Shown here: positions 34,166 through 43,437 of the stretch, piece after piece
Layout: each line of letters opens with the position of its first letter
How positions within the stretch are numbered: position 1 is the first letter of the stretch
NCBI RefSeq assembly: GCF_964340395.1
Contig: NC_135562.1
Location: 6,698,634 to 6,762,633 of the forward strand
Reading direction: 5' to 3'
Origin: Glandiceps talaboti
Lineage: Eukaryota; Hemichordata; Enteropneusta; Spengelidae
Length of the DNA: 64,000 nucleotides
Made by a program: the position numbers and the translations under genes
The notes under the pieces: generated by a model
Told to the model about the DNA's origin: nothing
What the model saw: the letters and a program-made list of their open reading frames with translations, nothing else
Database searches by the model: none

Positions 34166-35453
34166 ATGGCTAATACAAGTGGCGGTGGTGTGAATGGTTG
34201 GATTGTCGTATTTGCATGTCATGTCTGCAATATGTTCCTGTTTGGATTGAATCAAGCTATAGGACCTGTATTTGTAGCGCTGCAGACATACTTTGATTCT
34301 GGATCTGCACGTACATCGTGGATTGTGTCAGTGTTTCTGTGCTTCGCCCTGGGGTTAGGTAAGTCTTTGTCGTGTCAACAAGAGTAAAGGAATTAATATG
34401 TCAAGCAGATTCTCTCTATGAGTACAGGAATTAGGTCAATAGAAATTAACTCCACTTGGCATGACATATATTCAAGGTCCTTACAAACCACAAACTTTAC
34501 CAAACCAGCCTGAATAAATAATTTTCAAGTAGGCGACACGATATGTCATTATATCTACATTTAATCTCACTGTGAACACAAATCAACTGGTTTGGTATAC
34601 GTAGTTATATTACAAAGAAATCATACTATTCATAAACCAAAGTGTGCACTCTAACCTTTCCTTGACTTGTAACCCGTACAGTAGTCCACAGTACATTTAC
34701 GTCATAGATCGTATTGTTTACGGGTGCGTAATGGTATACTCTGAATATAGCAAGGGCAGCGAAATATGTACGTATGTGTCCTTACAAATCCCTTGTAGGG
34801 GCTATGACTGTGTGATCCTTAAAGAGTATAATCGCAACCACACAATTTCTAGGCTTGACTAAAGGATATAGTGTAGTTAATTAAAGTATTAGAAAACAGG
34901 AATTATCATATGACACATGCCATTCTAAGAGTATGACTCAATAATGCTATCAATCTCCAAACTCCCCCCCCCACGTTAAAAAAACTACATTTATTGACAG
35001 CACACAACATTCAATATTAATATTTACCAAAAGTAGATGTTTAATTGTCTTCAATCATGTTTTGTAGGTCCTATTGCAAATATATCTGTGAAGAAAATAG
35101 GATATAGATGCACAGTAATACTTGGAGGTCTAGTGTCTTCTATTGGATTTCTACTGACTGCTTTTGCACCAAGTCTTGAGTTTATCTACTTCAGTTTTGG
35201 TGTACTAATTGGTAGGTATTTTAGTTTAAACTCCTTTAAGTTATAGTTTGCGGAGTTTACGGATCGGTATCATCATCCGACCTGCTTGGGATCTGGGAAC
35301 ATGCGATATTTGGCAAATGTATCACAATAAACAGATGTACACAATGCATCCATGTATGTATGTATGTATGTATGTATGTATGTATGTATGTATGTATGTA
35401 TGTATGTATATGTATGTATGTATGTATGTATGTATGGGTGGATGGATGGATGG

Positions 35454-35497
<44 letters not shown>

Positions 35498-37201
35498 ATA
35501 CATGGATGTGTATGTGTCCGCGCGTGCATTCAGGCATACATGTGTGTATGTTTGTATTTAATGTAAACAAATTTGTACTCTATGGTCATAATTAATTCAC
35601 AGGAAGTGGCTATGGTCTTATAATGAGTCCACATTTTGGAATAATTGGTGTCTGCATGAAAAAGCAATTTGCTCTTGCGAATGCCCTGGTAGTGTGTGGT
35701 TCAGGAACCGGGGTTTTTATCTTCACCCCCTTATGGCAACTACTAATTGATATGTATGGATGGAGAGGAGCCTTTATCGTATTTGCTGCAATAAATGCCA
35801 ACCTGTGTGTGTGTGGAGCGCTCTTCAAAATTCCGAAGATCCAAAGTATAGAAACAGATGTAAGGATGACACTTAACGAGAGCGTCAATGAAATTTTGCC
35901 AGACGAAAATGAGACACGCGAGAAGTATACCAATAGTCTGAGTTTTGTGAGGAGGAAGTGTGAAGTCTGTGAATGCGGTCTCTTCTGTAGATACCCAACG
36001 TTTGCTCTTTACACATTTGGTTATTTCGTGGGTTTCGGACTCGGTTTCTTTGGAGTGCCAGCATATATTGTTGCAAGAGCAAAGCACACAAGTCTTGGTT
36101 CTGCCAGTAAAATTGCCCTCTCGATGTCTGTATTTGGTGCCTTTGGGATATTTGGCAGATTAGTGCCTGTAGCTATATTGCGTTTTAGATTACCTGCACT
36201 TACAAGCGGACGACTCTTTGGATTATCATTGATATTAGTTGGATTAACCAATATCTTGAGTTCCCTTGTCAACTCATACACAGCACATTTCGTGTACACC
36301 ACATTCCTTGGGATATTCGTCGGGATCTTCAGTACGATGACCACTCAGGTTGTCAAAGATGCTCTAGGACCAAGAAAGCTAATGGCAGGAGTAGCTCTAA
36401 GTGCGCCATTGGGCGGCTTGGGAGGCTTGGTTAGTCTGCCATTGGCCGGTAAGTCGTATATCTCACCTCTAAAACTCACCTTTTTAGAATAGCTTTTCGT
36501 TAACATGTTCTATGCAGTTGAATGATTGAATAAATAAATGAATGAATGAATAAATCAATTAATTAATTAATTAATTAATTAATTAATTAGCAATACATGA
36601 ATGAATAAATTAAGGAATCATTGAATTAATGAATGAATAAATTATTGAACGAATGAATAAATGAATTAGTGAATAAATGAGAGAATTAATCAATTAATGA
36701 ATGAATAACTCAATGAATGAACGATTAAATAAATTAATTAATTAATTTTAAAAAGATGTCGCACATTTTCCTTTACAAAACTAAAATTTCACAACAAACT
36801 TGAAGATTATGAAACTATTTTTCAAAAACCCCTTGGGGCTACTGCCAGTCAAAGACAGACATCTTAATAACGAAAGGTTGGGAAATGAGAATAGTGCTAA
36901 GTGATATAAATGTAAAATCACTTGCTCATCAGTACGATTATTCAGTACCAATTATTACTCGATGGGAGGATCCCTAACAATTGTTGATAAAGACATGTTG
37001 CCATACTAAGAATTCATACATTTTTCTACAGGATGGATATATGACACAACCAGTGATTATAACAATTCATTCTACTTCTACGGTTCCTGTTCGATGTTAG
37101 CTGGTATTGCCGTTCTCCTGTTCGAACCGTTTACTCAACGGTGTCAGGAGAAACTGAATAAAGAGAACATCGCAAGTACTGATGATATGGATGAAGTATA
37201 A
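34166..37201 (+). CDS. SLC16/MCT-like transporter, copy 5 (complete)
   Basis: Exons 34166-34358, 35068-35211, 35603-36448 and 37032-37201; 1353 bp, 450 aa, phase-1 GT-AG introns. It is a recent duplicate of copy 4: exon 3 differs at about 8 of 846 bases, and the proteins differ at about 12 residues. The important change is in the TM1 signature, which reads SGGGVNGW, so the acidic residue conserved in the family (and present in copies 2-4) is Gly. Other changes include ALGLG for ALGFG, GVCMKKQ for GVCVKKQ, NEILPD for NDILPD, GYFVGF for GYFLGF, and RCQEKLNKEN in the tail. All splice sites and the frame are intact, so it looks expressed or only recently relaxed. Intron 1 is shorter than in copy 4 because two inverted-repeat elements are missing. 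Confidence 0.92.
35353..35500. repeat. (GTAT)n-(GGAT)n-(GT)n microsatellite, intron 2 of copy 5
   Basis: Same location as the 30237-30863 array of copy 4 but only about 150 bases, without the higher-order blocks. Both are followed by a shared GTGCATTC-GGCAT-CATG segment and the exon 3 acceptor. Confidence 0.95.
36520..36746. repeat. (TGAA/TTAA)n microsatellite, intron 3 of copy 5
   Basis: Counterpart of 31876-32046 with an added pure (TTAA)n block of about 35 bases near 36556-36590. Confidence 0.9.
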
Positions 37202-37320
37202 ACATCTACCCACATAGGTTGAAAGTATCATACAATATCTTTATACAGTATTTTCCCCCAAACCGAGTCAAAGCTATTAAATGAACTATCAAGATCAGTG
37301 AGCCTGATCACAAGGTTTCA

Positions 37321-37585
37321 TGTTGAGATACACAACACCGAGATAACACACAAAACATCTCTTAAACGGTGTGGGCTCTGTATTTACTTAATCATATAAA
37401 CAGTAAGAACATGCATACTACTTAAACAGATTCTACCAACTTTCACTGCCTTCTGACCGTGGATTTTGTTTGAACTTCAATATCTCAGATTATACCTTGT
37501 GTACTAGTTACAGTTTATATACAGAGCTCGCACGGTGTAAGTGATGTTTGTGTGTTATCTTTACGGTGTCTATCTGGTGGGTGGA
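37321..37585. repeat. Foldback repeat in the 3' flank of copy 5
   Basis: The left arm (about 37321-37410) and right arm (about 37480-37580) are imperfect inverted repeats, for example GATAACACACAAA against TTTGTGTGTTATC and GGCTCTGTAT against ATACAGAGCTC. The right arm is complete only here; after copy 4 it stops part way. Confidence 0.7.
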
Positions 37586-37631
37586 TTGCTCGATGGATGA
37601 CTGGGTGGATGGATGAAGTGACCATCTTGAC

Positions 37632-37676
37632 ATACATACATACATACATACATACAAACACACACACACACATTCA

Positions 37677-37710
<34 letters not shown>

Positions 37711-37985
37711 CATACACACACGTACGTGTGTGTGTGTGTGTGTGTGCGTGCGTACGTACGTACATACCTACCTACCTACATACATACATAAATACATACA
37801 TACATACATACACACATTCATACATACATACATACATACATACATCCACACACACACACACACATACATACATACACCCACACATACACATACATACATA
37901 CATACATACATACATACGCACGCACACACACTCATACATACACACACACATACACAAACACACACATACATACATACATACTTTT

Positions 37986-38017
<32 letters not shown>

Positions 38018-38019
38018 CA

Positions 38020-38049
<30 letters not shown>
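37632..38049. repeat. Long (CATA)n/(CA)n microsatellite
   Basis: CATA blocks alternating with CA runs and a short CGTA palindromic core. It borders the 3' end of the minus-strand LINE fragment and may have grown from its tail. Confidence 0.95.
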
Positions 38050-38050
<1 letters not shown>

Positions 38051-38099
38051 CAACAGTTATTTATTCAGGATTCATGATAAACATTATACAAATCACAAT

Positions 38100-38805
38100 G
38101 TTTATCCCAAAAAAATCGACTGGACAGAAGATTTACACATTCATGTCCTTACATCTTCTTTGCCATGTTCTGAAAGAGCCTATAGCAGCACTAACACTCA
38201 GGTATCGTGCTAACCACTTCTTGGTTTGATGCGGGATGCCAATCAATTTAAAACCAGGTATTACACGTTTGTGAACTGATCCTAAACTGCCGATCACTAT
38301 GACAACGATTCTACAAAAGAACCCTAGGTTATTAATTTCAAGAGAGAGTGGTATATATTTATCAAATTTCTCTGTATAACACCTGTCGATGTGACCATCA
38401 AATGGAACTGAAACTTCAACTAGGAAAACTTCATGGCTAGTTGTATCAATAATGGTTATGTCAGGTCTTATTGCTGTAGTTGTGAATGATTCTAAATCTG
38501 CTCCAAACATGTGTGGAGTTAAAATAGTGTCTTCTATGACGAGATGAGAGACATCTTTGACAGGAATTTACTGAAATATCAAATTAACGATTCTATTGTG
38601 CCTGTCTTGATACAGTCTTTGGTATTTTGTACATCCATTCAGTACATGTGATACAGTGTCAGTTGGGTGATTACACAAAGTGCATTGTTTATTGTACTGA
38701 GTGGGGTAGTATAGTGACAGGAGACTGTTGCACTGTAAAAGTTGTAGTCTGCCTCTAATGATAAAACTAATGATGCTATCTTTTAACTTCAAGTTTGAGA
38801 CAGAC
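38100..38805 (-). mobile_element. 3' part of a non-LTR retrotransposon with an RLE-like tail
   Basis: Minus-strand reading from 38805 downward: LKLKDSIISFIIRGRLQLLQ, a zinc-knuckle-like CTLCNHPTDTVSHVLNGC, then after a frame break RPDITIIDTT-HEVFLVEVSVPFD, EKFDKYIPLSLEI, IVVIVIGSLGSVHK and KWLARYLSVSAAIGS. A CCHC-type knuckle followed by a PD-(D/E)XK-like pattern (PDI...VEV) is the arrangement of restriction-like-endonuclease LINEs (R2/NeSL type). Frameshift and stop codons between the two blocks show it is dead, and the reverse transcriptase part is missing. Similar sequence may extend to about 39120, but I cannot prove it. It could be unrelated to the LINE at 15.5 kb. Confidence 0.75.
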
Positions 38806-38880
38806 AGACATACATACATACATACATACATACATACATACATACATACATACATACATACATACATACATACATACATA
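38806..38880. repeat. (CATA)n microsatellite at the LINE edge
   Basis: About 75 bases of CATA after a short CAGA start, ending the clear LINE similarity. Confidence 0.95.
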
Positions 38881-39402
38881 AACGTACGTACAGTAGTACT
38901 CTCTTTCTCTCTCACACGCAAAAGAACAGAACAATGAAAAACGTGTATAGATCATAAAAATTGAGACCACAAACCTTTCTTTTACTTTTAATATTTTCTT
39001 TAAAAGGTGCAACGGATCACCTAAACGATAGATGAATACAAGTACCTGGGAATGATACATGGTACTGAGTCTTTCTTTACTGAATCTTAAAACTATTAAG
39101 TCATATCTTAAGTCCTCCACAACTTTAGAGGAGTCGAATTTTTTTTTAAAACATCAAAATGATTAATTGCCTATTTCTCTCGAAAGCTTTTTTGGATTAA
39201 TTTTTAAGTACAATACTCTTTGTTGGGAAAAAACACTGGTACTCTCACGAATTTGGCAAACTTGCACAAGTTAGGAATTTTTTAAAAAGTTTAATAGAAT
39301 AAAAATTCAAATCTACAAGTAATTTGCAAATGATTTTTTTTGGCGAAATTTGTGTTGTCTGTGCGTGTGCTTCCGTGCATGTGAGTGTGTGTCTGTCTTT
39401 CT

Positions 39403-39450
<48 letters not shown>

Positions 39451-40070
39451 CCACAGTCGTATTGGAATTAATGGCATGTGATTCAGAATTACCATCATCA
39501 GCTACAAGCTGAAGTGAATAAATTAAATGAATAATCCAGTACGACATTTAGTTCTTTGTTATCACGTGACACTAGAGTGGTGTATACTGTTAAACCTGAA
39601 CTAGCGACAACTGCGATGTTTTTTCATGAAATAACCAAAGATATATTCACTGAAAATGTGTCAATTACTTATGAAAAGACATTGTATCTGTTAATTAGTG
39701 ATCAATATTATCTGCAGGTGGTGTATTGGCAAGCATAAAGCTTGGTTTTGAATTTGTCCCCATGATCAAACTGTAATAGCTAAAACTGGAGTATCATTCC
39801 TTGATCAGAAAACTACAATGTATTCACTGAAAATTGTTGAAATACCAATAATTAGACACTATACATGTTACCCAATGATCGATATTATATATAAACAGTA
39901 CAAAAGTAGGTTGAAAACGTGGTCTCATTGAGGGCAGGATTTTTGGTTGAGGATCCACAAATCAATTTGATTTGATATATCGTTTATACAGCTACAAAAA
40001 GTACCTTTATCCACAAGTGATGCGACACTGTTCACGGTGTATGATGTAATAAGGTCTAGAAAAAAATGCT
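38881..40070. other. Spacer beyond copy 5, partly a duplicated segment
   Basis: About 39275-39738 is the counterpart of 33325-33740 and includes a GT microsatellite (39403-39449). No transporter exon is found after it. The remainder is unrecognised. Confidence 0.55.
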
Positions 40071-40370
40071 TGGTTCCAGTTACCCGACCCCCACCTTGAT
40101 TTTCACAGCCGACCCTACACGGTTTTTTTACGTATTCGAGAAACAAATAAAATAAATATAGAAATAGTGAATGCGGAAACTGACATCAACTAAAAAGACA
40201 ATATGGAACTGTTCTTCCAATCTGTAACGGCTGTACATCTGATAAGAAATAAATAACACAGAGACCATTTGGGGAAAAAACTGAACTAGCCACTCGCACA
40301 TGAAAAAAATATAAATTAAATAAAATCTACCTACCCCACCTATTCTAAAATTGAATGTAACCGGAACCAC
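40071..40370. mobile_element. TIR element family B, second copy
   Basis: Ends are TGGTTCCAGTTAC and GTAACCGGAACCA, imperfect inverted repeats. The interior is shared with 29489-29825 at roughly 80% by eye. About 300 bp, with no reading frame. Confidence 0.75.
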
Positions 40371-40661
40371 ACAATTTCTTTTATTATGCCTACATGTATT
40401 GTACCTGACAAATCTTTTTCAGAAAAACGTTTCAGTTGCAGCTAGTGTAGCTGTAACGAGACCACCAAGTAACTTAAAACATCTCTGTAATATGTTCATT
40501 CTACAGGTAACTCGTAGATGAAATCGTTGAGTACTGACCATTCAAAACATGGCAAATACTCCAGAACACACAGATCAATTATCAACAACGAATACAGCAA
40601 ACATTCAAGATAAAAACAACTACACATATTATAAAACCTGTCTCTGTCACCCTTGGTGTAT

Positions 40662-41948
40662 TCATATGGACGTGCTTTTCCATTCTGTATACGCTTTCTT
40701 CTGCTGCATGTACACTTCTTTCGCGTCTTCATACAATTTTATGTCCCACACATTTCTACGACTCAATTCTCGAAGTTCATGGTCAGTTATGTCATATTTA
40801 TGGGGATTGGAGTTGACATGGACTTGACTTTGAATGGGTATGCCAAATATGTGACTTAACATATCTTGTGAAGTTTGAAAGTCTTCCATTAAACCTACAT
40901 ATGACATCTTGTTTAGTAGATTTTCTCTAGCTACGAGGTAATGTTTTTCCTCTATTTTGGGGATTTTGGCAGCATCTTCAAGTTCCACCCCACCGCAACA
41001 GTCCTCAAAAGTGTCATCAATTTCTGGAAAGTTTCCAAACTGCAACAGCCTGACGTAGAAATTATCCATATCTTGGAAATAAATGTTTTCAGTCATATTG
41101 AGATAGTCAGAGAGGCTTTTCGATGATGCCACATAATGTATACAAATCTTGTGAACCCCAAAGCAGTGCTTTCTCTTAGTATAGTAGTATGTTGAAAGAA
41201 GTCGATCAATTGGTTCTCGTAACCAAGTGACATATGCAAACGGTCTTTTAGGGTAAGCGAAGTTATGAACACCGAAAGACCTTTTTGAATAAAATAAAAC
41301 TTGGTGTGGATTATGCCTGAGATTTTTCCCTTGCAGGTACATATTGTTGCAGTGAGCGACGCGTGTTTTACTAACGTCGCCGCGTCTGATCAGGCCAGGT
41401 GTCTGCATTAAGACGCCCTCTACGGACGTTCCTCCAGCTTTCGGCATATGCACGAAGGCAATGTTAGCTATTTTGTAGTTGTCGTTTGCCTTAGGATCAC
41501 TGACATTTTGGTTGATGTAGAAATTCGGTAATGGCTTTCGTCCAAAGCCTGGATTGATCAAACAATTTCTGAGATGATCGAAAAGAGTTGAACATTCAGT
41601 GGTTTTGGTTTTGTAAATGTTAACACCCATAGCATCACAATCGTACTGTTTCTTGTTTTGAGATTGAGAAACGGATTTTGAGGGTTGTTCTGAGATACGA
41701 TGTTTTACAATTGGTGCAACTGTGGCGACTGCGCCCGCAAGGCTATTTTCAGACACGTTACTTGTTGGTACGAAGTTACTCAGTGTCGACTCTTCAAATG
41801 TAGAAACCTCCCTGTGGGATTGTTTCTTGACACTTACTTGGTTTGTAAGCTTCCTGGTGTCGAAACTCTGACGTAGTACCAGGATCACGGTGACAAAAGA
41901 GCAGACAAGAGCTGCAAAAAATAGCCTGCGTTGAAGTTTCTTCATCAT
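40662..41948 (-). CDS. Type II membrane PAPS-dependent sulfotransferase
   Basis: A single 428-residue open frame. The ATG at 41946-41948 has an in-frame TAG four codons upstream, so the start is secure. A splice acceptor (TTTTGTTTCAG) at 42011-42012 suggests a separate 5' UTR exon. Residues 9-25 are a membrane anchor after a short basic cytosolic tail, followed by a Ser/Thr-rich stem to about residue 155. FVHMPKAGGTS (165-175) is the 5'-phosphosulfate-binding loop and VTWLREPIDRLLS (240-252) the 3'-phosphate-binding region. ARENLLNKMSYVGLMEDF (340-357) is the family's typical C-terminal motif. Cys pairs and NxS/T sites fit a Golgi lumenal enzyme. It transfers sulfate from PAPS, probably to a glycan such as a heparan or dermatan-type chain (Sulfotransfer_2-like family). 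The acceptor and exact orthologue cannot be told. Confidence 0.9.
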   Translation of the reverse strand: MMKKLQRRLFFAALVCSFVTVILVLRQSFDTRKLTNQVSVKKQSHREVSTFEESTLSNFVPTSNVSENSLAGAVATVAPIVKHRISEQPSKSVSQSQNKKQYDCDAMGVNIYKTKTTECSTLFDHLRNCLINPGFGRKPLPNFYINQNVSDPKANDNYKIANIAFVHMPKAGGTSVEGVLMQTPGLIRRGDVSKTRVAHCNNMYLQGKNLRHNPHQVLFYSKRSFGVHNFAYPKRPFAYVTWLREPIDRLLSTYYYTKRKHCFGVHKICIHYVASSKSLSDYLNMTENIYFQDMDNFYVRLLQFGNFPEIDDTFEDCCGGVELEDAAKIPKIEEKHYLVARENLLNKMSYVGLMEDFQTSQDMLSHIFGIPIQSQVHVNSNPHKYDITDHELRELSRRNVWDIKLYEDAKEVYMQQKKAYTEWKSTSI

Positions 41949-42010
41949 GACAGCACCCCTCTAATATGTCCTGATTTGTTCCTTCGTGTTCAATGTAATC
42001 ACGGCAATGG

Positions 42011-43167
42011 CTGAAACAAAATATATTCGTTGTTGGCATTAAGTTTGTTTTCCATGTGTGTGTACGTGTGGGTGGGTGGGTGGGGGGGTTAAAGGTCGAC
42101 ATGCAATGAAATCTGGTCTATAAAAGTGATGTGTGTCATAGACGTTTTGGAAGTAGAATAATGGAATACACTGTAGTACAGAATACGTGCCCTGTCAGGA
42201 CCTAGACTAAACAATAAATTTAATATTCATAGATTCAATAGCATGAACTGTGTGACACTGAGTGTGCATGTGTGTAAGAGATATGCCAACATGTTACATG
42301 CATATCGCTAAATTACACCACACACATCCATCATGGAAATACTGTTATCAATAGTCAAGCTATTTTTATCAGGTTGTGAAATTTGAAAACATGAAAGTAT
42401 ACTAGTATATTAAATAATTTTTGGAAAATTTTCAAAAGCATTGTCTTTTTCCATGTCGAACATCCTATCCTCCACTGATAGATTAATACTGTCTCATCAG
42501 CTCTCTTTCCCACACTGTTTGTAAAGTTAAAATATCAATGATATCGCGCAGTGATTCCAAACATATCACCACAATAATGTCGTCTATAGTCCTTCCCGTC
42601 ACGTGCCAATAGAATACATGTTATACTGTTAATTGTGTCCGATAATTTTGGTACCAAGCCAAAACGTTCAGCTGCAGCCATTGCAGACGAAGTATAGCTT
42701 TGTAGAAGACAGGCTGTCTGATTAAAAGAGACAACACAACGTGGTTGAACGTGTTTCACACCCATCTATCTAGTAGTACTGCGTTTGTATTAAATTGGGG
42801 TCTTCTTTTGTATACAAGTTTGCTATTCACCCTAGCCTCTCAAGGAGAAACTATTACATGTATAAATGTAGACAAAACGAGGAGAGAGTAGTAATGGCAT
42901 ACAAAACGAGAAAGTGAATACTATGTACCAAGCGACGTACATACAAAAGATGGTGCGAAGGACACGTATACACATGAACTGGGTAAACAAAGCGAATTAC
43001 GCCTTCTCCGTGTCACAGACAAATAATTTCTTTACTTGTCTGTGTCCGTGTTGGCAGATAACCGTACCCCTTGGGAAAGATATCGAATGCAAACTTAATG
43101 AAGATATGGTGTGTTTTTTCTAAGTACCATCATTTGGGGTACGCACTTCCCGGCGTTGGTCAAATGA
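42011..43167. other. Region upstream of the sulfotransferase
   Basis: Contains the 5' side of the sulfotransferase gene on the minus strand. A promoter or 5' UTR exon should lie further right but none can be picked. The 76-codon minus frame at 42535-42765 has no family resemblance. Confidence 0.4.
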
Positions 43168-43437
43168 GGGGTATAAAGTTGGAGAGGTTTGTTAGTAACA
43201 CGGGGTGTAAATTTGGAGAGGTTAGTCTAAAACGGGGGGGGGGGTAAATTTGGGGAGGTATGTCTAAAACGGGGATGTAACTTTGGGGAGGTTTGTTAGT
43301 AATAGGGGTGTAAATTTGGGGAGGTATGTCTAAAAGGGGGGGTGTAAATTTGGAGAGGTATGTCTAAAACGGGGGTGTACATTTGGGGAGGTTTCTCTAA
43401 AACGGGGGTGTAACTTTGGGGAGGTTTGTCTAAAATG
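43168..43437. repeat. Minisatellite, about 8 units of about 34 bp
   Basis: Units follow the pattern G-run, TGTAAATTTGGGGAGG, T-TGTCTAAAAC. Two subtypes alternate irregularly: one ends TTAGTAACAC or TTAGTAATA, the other TCTAAAAC. G-runs vary from 4 to 11. Confidence 0.9.

Noticed and set aside
40549-40859. Plus-strand frames over the 3' end of the sulfotransferase
   Set aside because: Antisense to a clear coding sequence and without family resemblance.
42535-42765. 76-codon frame on the minus strand
   Set aside because: No recognisable domain, no splice sites that would join it to the sulfotransferase, and ordinary length for chance.
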